Positions 13,501 through 15,226 of a stretch of DNA of 15,226 bases are shown one piece after another (the first letter of the stretch is position 1; the number at the start of each line of letters is the position of its first letter). This DNA comes from an uncultured Clostridia bacterium. GTDB taxonomy: Bacteria; Bacillota; Clostridia; Oscillospirales; Oscillospiraceae. Location: positions 1 through 15,226 of the forward strand of contig CALYTU010000023.1 of the NCBI GenBank assembly GCA_945487445.1, written 5' to 3'. A model generated the notes under the pieces. It did no database searches. It was not told the DNA's origin and was given only the letters and a program-made list of their open reading frames with translations. Both the position numbers and the translations under genes were made by a program.

Positions 13501-13529
13501 ATAACAGATGATCTTGTATTATCTGTTAT
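13501..13529. repeat. 9 bp inverted repeat upstream of the lysC promoter
   Basis: ATAACAGAT (13501-13509) and ATCTGTTAT (13521-13529) form a perfect inverted repeat with an 11 bp centre. It lies 32 bp upstream of the lysC -35. It could be a regulator site or a weak terminator for the preceding DUF1934 gene, as TTCTTTC follows on the minus strand. Confidence 0.5.
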
Positions 13530-13579
13530 CTGCTTTGCATTCTCATTTCAGGAGGCACGCCTCCGTTGGGAAATTGAAC

Positions 13580-14050
13580 TCAGCATTTCGACTCCTGATT
13601 TGCGGAAACGCCTGCATCCGCCTTCGCTTTTTTCAGACAGGCCCGCAGCCAGTAGTCGATGTGACCCGTACCGAGGCCCTCGATTGTGATTTCGTAGGCC
13701 ACATGCAGGGTGCCGCCTGCAAGGGTCATCTCGTCCTCCACGGCGTTTGTGCGAACCGTGACGAGCAGGGCGCCCTCCTCCATATTGTAAAGCGACTGGT
13801 GCACCTGGCCGGGGATGAAGATCATTTCGCTGGAAACGCTGCCGGTGCGGCGGAGGATTACTTTGTCCCGGTGGAGCGCGAAGGTGGTTTCCGTTCCCCG
13901 CAGGCCGGTCAGTTCCGACTCGGCGTAGCGCAGAAACAGGACCCCCTCATCCCCCGTCAAAGAAGCCTCAGTGGTGAGCTCTATGGTCTCCGGCTCCTGA
14001 TCCCGGTAGCGCTGGACCCCCTTGACATGCAGGAGAAAATCATTGGCCAT
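13580..14050 (-). CDS. DUF1934 family protein (YwiB-like beta-barrel)
   Basis: A 156-residue protein resembling the DUF1934/YwiB family of small calycin-like barrels. It begins ANDFLLHVKGVQRYRD and has the typical ETIELTTEASL, GSVSSEMIF-PGQVHQSLYNMEEG and GTLHVAYEI segments. The molecular function of this family is not known to me. The gene overlaps the end of ddl by 11 nt, and its ribosome binding site GGAGG lies 6 nt before the ATG inside the last ddl codons, so translation is coupled to ddl. The charged, lysine-rich C-terminal tail (KKAKADAG) looks unstructured. Downstream a GGAGG/CCTCC hairpin and an inverted repeat may end the transcript. Confidence 0.82.
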   Translation of the reverse strand: MANDFLLHVKGVQRYRDQEPETIELTTEASLTGDEGVLFLRYAESELTGLRGTETTFALHRDKVILRRTGSVSSEMIFIPGQVHQSLYNMEEGALLVTVRTNAVEDEMTLAGGTLHVAYEITIEGLGTGHIDYWLRACLKKAKADAGVSANQESKC

Positions 14051-15116
14051 AGCGCGCCTCCAGAGCCAGGGAGATCAGGCGGTCCAGCAAATCCCCGTAG
14101 GGAATGCCGCTGACCTCGAAGAGTTTGGGATACATGGAGATGGAGGTGAAGCCGGGAAGCGTGTTGATTTCGTTGAAAACCACCCGCTCATCCTCGAAGC
14201 CCACGAAGAAATCCACTCTGGACAAACCGGAGCAGCCCATGGCCTGATAGACCTGGACGGCGGCCTGCCGGACCTTCTCCGCGGCTTGCTCGGAGATCCG
14301 GGCGGGGATATAGAGGGTGGAGGTGTCGGTAATATACTTGGTCTCGTAGTCATAAAACTCCGCGCCGGAGTCGATCTCGCCGCAGACGGAGGCGGCGGGC
14401 GTCTCGTTGCCCAGGACAGCAACCTCGACCTCCCGCCCGTGAATAAACTCCTCCACCAGCACCTTGCGGTCAAAGCGGACAGCGTTTTCCAGGGCGGCCA
14501 GCAGAGCCTCCCGGCCCCGGGCCTTGCTCACACCCACGGAGGAGCCGGTCCCGGCAGGCTTGACAAAGACGGGGTAGGAGAATCTGGCCTCCACCCGATC
14601 CAGAACGGCCTCGGGATGGGTGCGGAGCTGATCGCGGGTGACAAGCTCCCATTCCGCCTGCCGCACGCCGGTCATGCCGGCCATCAGCTTGGTCAGGCTT
14701 TTATCCATGCAGGAGGCAGAGGCGGCCACATGGCAGCCCACATAGGGGATGCCTGCCAGCTGCAGAAGACCCTGAACGGAGCCGTCCTCGCCGTTCTCGC
14801 CGTGGAGGACGGGAAAGACCACGTCAATCCGCTCACGAACCACGTTGTCGCCCTCAAAGGAGAGCAGGCCCTGACCCCGGATGGGAGAAATGGCGGCGGT
14901 TCGGTTGGCAGGGTGGTCTCGCCAGGAGCCGGTGGGCAGCTCCGTGTAATCCTTGCCGCCATAGAGGATCCAGTTGCCCTCCTTGGTGATGCCCACGGGA
15001 TAAATATGATATTTCTCGGGGTCCAGATGATTCAAAACGGACTCCGCAGAGCGCAAAGAGACGTCATGCTCCGGAGAGACGCCGCCAAACAGGACACAGA
15101 CGTTCAGCTTTTTCAT
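14040..15116 (-). CDS. ddl: D-alanine--D-alanine ligase
   Basis: A 358-residue ATP-grasp ligase that joins two D-alanines for peptidoglycan precursors in the cytoplasm. Motifs: LFGGVSPEHDVSLRSA at 9-24, HGENGEDGSVQG at 105-116, VKPAGTGSSVGVSK at about 185-198 (ATP loop), FYDYETKY at 254-261, and the metal-binding NEINTLPGFT at 315-324. The tyrosine in the omega loop (Y255) is typical of D-Ala-D-Ala rather than D-Ala-D-Lac enzymes, so no vancomycin-type target change is suggested. The start is ATG at 15114-15116 with a modest TGAGGT site 10 nt upstream. DUF1934 overlaps its stop. Confidence 0.96.
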   Translation of the reverse strand: MKKLNVCVLFGGVSPEHDVSLRSAESVLNHLDPEKYHIYPVGITKEGNWILYGGKDYTELPTGSWRDHPANRTAAISPIRGQGLLSFEGDNVVRERIDVVFPVLHGENGEDGSVQGLLQLAGIPYVGCHVAASASCMDKSLTKLMAGMTGVRQAEWELVTRDQLRTHPEAVLDRVEARFSYPVFVKPAGTGSSVGVSKARGREALLAALENAVRFDRKVLVEEFIHGREVEVAVLGNETPAASVCGEIDSGAEFYDYETKYITDTSTLYIPARISEQAAEKVRQAAVQVYQAMGCSGLSRVDFFVGFEDERVVFNEINTLPGFTSISMYPKLFEVSGIPYGDLLDRLISLALEARYGQ

Positions 15117-15148
15117 AATTATAATACCTCACATCGGAAATCCTATAT

Positions 15149-15177
15149 ACTATAACGCATTTTACCGCAAAAAACAA
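15149..15177 (-). promoter_or_regulatory. candidate promoter of ddl
   Basis: On the minus strand TATAGT (15149-15154) is 17 bp from TTGTTT (15172-15177), about 33 bp before the ddl ATG. A TATAGG register is also possible. An A/T-rich palindrome GCAAAAAA/TTTTTTGC (15167-15188) overlaps the -35. Confidence 0.45.
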
Positions 15178-15206
15178 GCTTTTTTTGCGATCAGAGGAGA
15201 ACAGGT

Positions 15207-15226
15207 ATGTGTCAAGTGTTTATTGG
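15207..15226 (+). CDS. possible start of a divergent gene (cut by window edge)
   Basis: ATG at 15207 is preceded by AGAGGAG with a 7-8 nt spacer, a good ribosome binding site, and opens into M-C-Q-V-F-I before the sequence ends. Only six codons are visible, so no product can be assigned. It is divergent from ddl. Confidence 0.35.

Noticed and set aside
14022..15155. A 377-codon plus-strand ORF opposite ddl
   Set aside because: Antisense shadow of ddl.

Overview
This 15.2 kb window reads as ordinary chromosome from a GC-rich Firmicute of the Clostridia, most likely an Oscillospiraceae/Ruminococcaceae-type gut anaerobe. That placement is an inference from the L33-SecE-NusG-L11 gene order, sigma-A-type promoters with 17-18 bp spacers, strong AGGAGG-type ribosome binding sites, many membrane proteins with zinc ribbons, and interspersed palindromic repeats. 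No rRNA, tRNA, CRISPR array, phage or complete insertion sequence was found.

Layout from left to right. (1) 1-1485, minus strand: the start of the L11 operon, transcribed as rpmG, secE, nusG, then rplK (cut by the window edge). It has a near-consensus promoter and an unusually long, strongly base-paired 5' leader. (2) 1516-2024, plus strand: ruvX with its own promoter, divergent from rpmG, ending at a strong terminator shared with the convergent gene. (3) 2107-9145, minus strand: an O-antigen-ligase-like/L,D-transpeptidase fusion, a zinc-ribbon membrane protein, a tRNA-dihydrouridine synthase, and a large zinc-finger/TPR membrane protein. The last two are translationally coupled. (4) 9208-10779, plus strand: an EamA transporter fused in frame to a pyridoxamine-phosphate-oxidase-like domain. 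(5) 10838-15116, minus strand: asd, lysC, a DUF1934 (YwiB-like) gene and ddl. (6) The right edge holds what may be the first codons of a divergent plus-strand gene.

Functionally, the right half and the L,D-transpeptidase share a cell-wall theme. LysC and Asd feed diaminopimelate/lysine synthesis, Ddl makes D-Ala-D-Ala, and the L,D-transpeptidase may cross-link or modify stem peptides. The left half is translation and secretion housekeeping.

The points most worth a second look are: (a) the rpmG leader, with two long helices whose strands overlap by 4 nt; (b) the ligase/transpeptidase fusion, which carries an intact Shine-Dalgarno sequence at ideal spacing in front of an ACG codon exactly where the stand-alone transpeptidase should start; (c) a second in-frame fusion (EamA-PNPOx) that keeps a complete internal ribosome binding site and ATG; and (d) two ~123 bp palindromic, MITE-like elements in opposite orientation, each flanked by an 8 bp direct repeat, one in a 5' UTR and one between lysC and asd.
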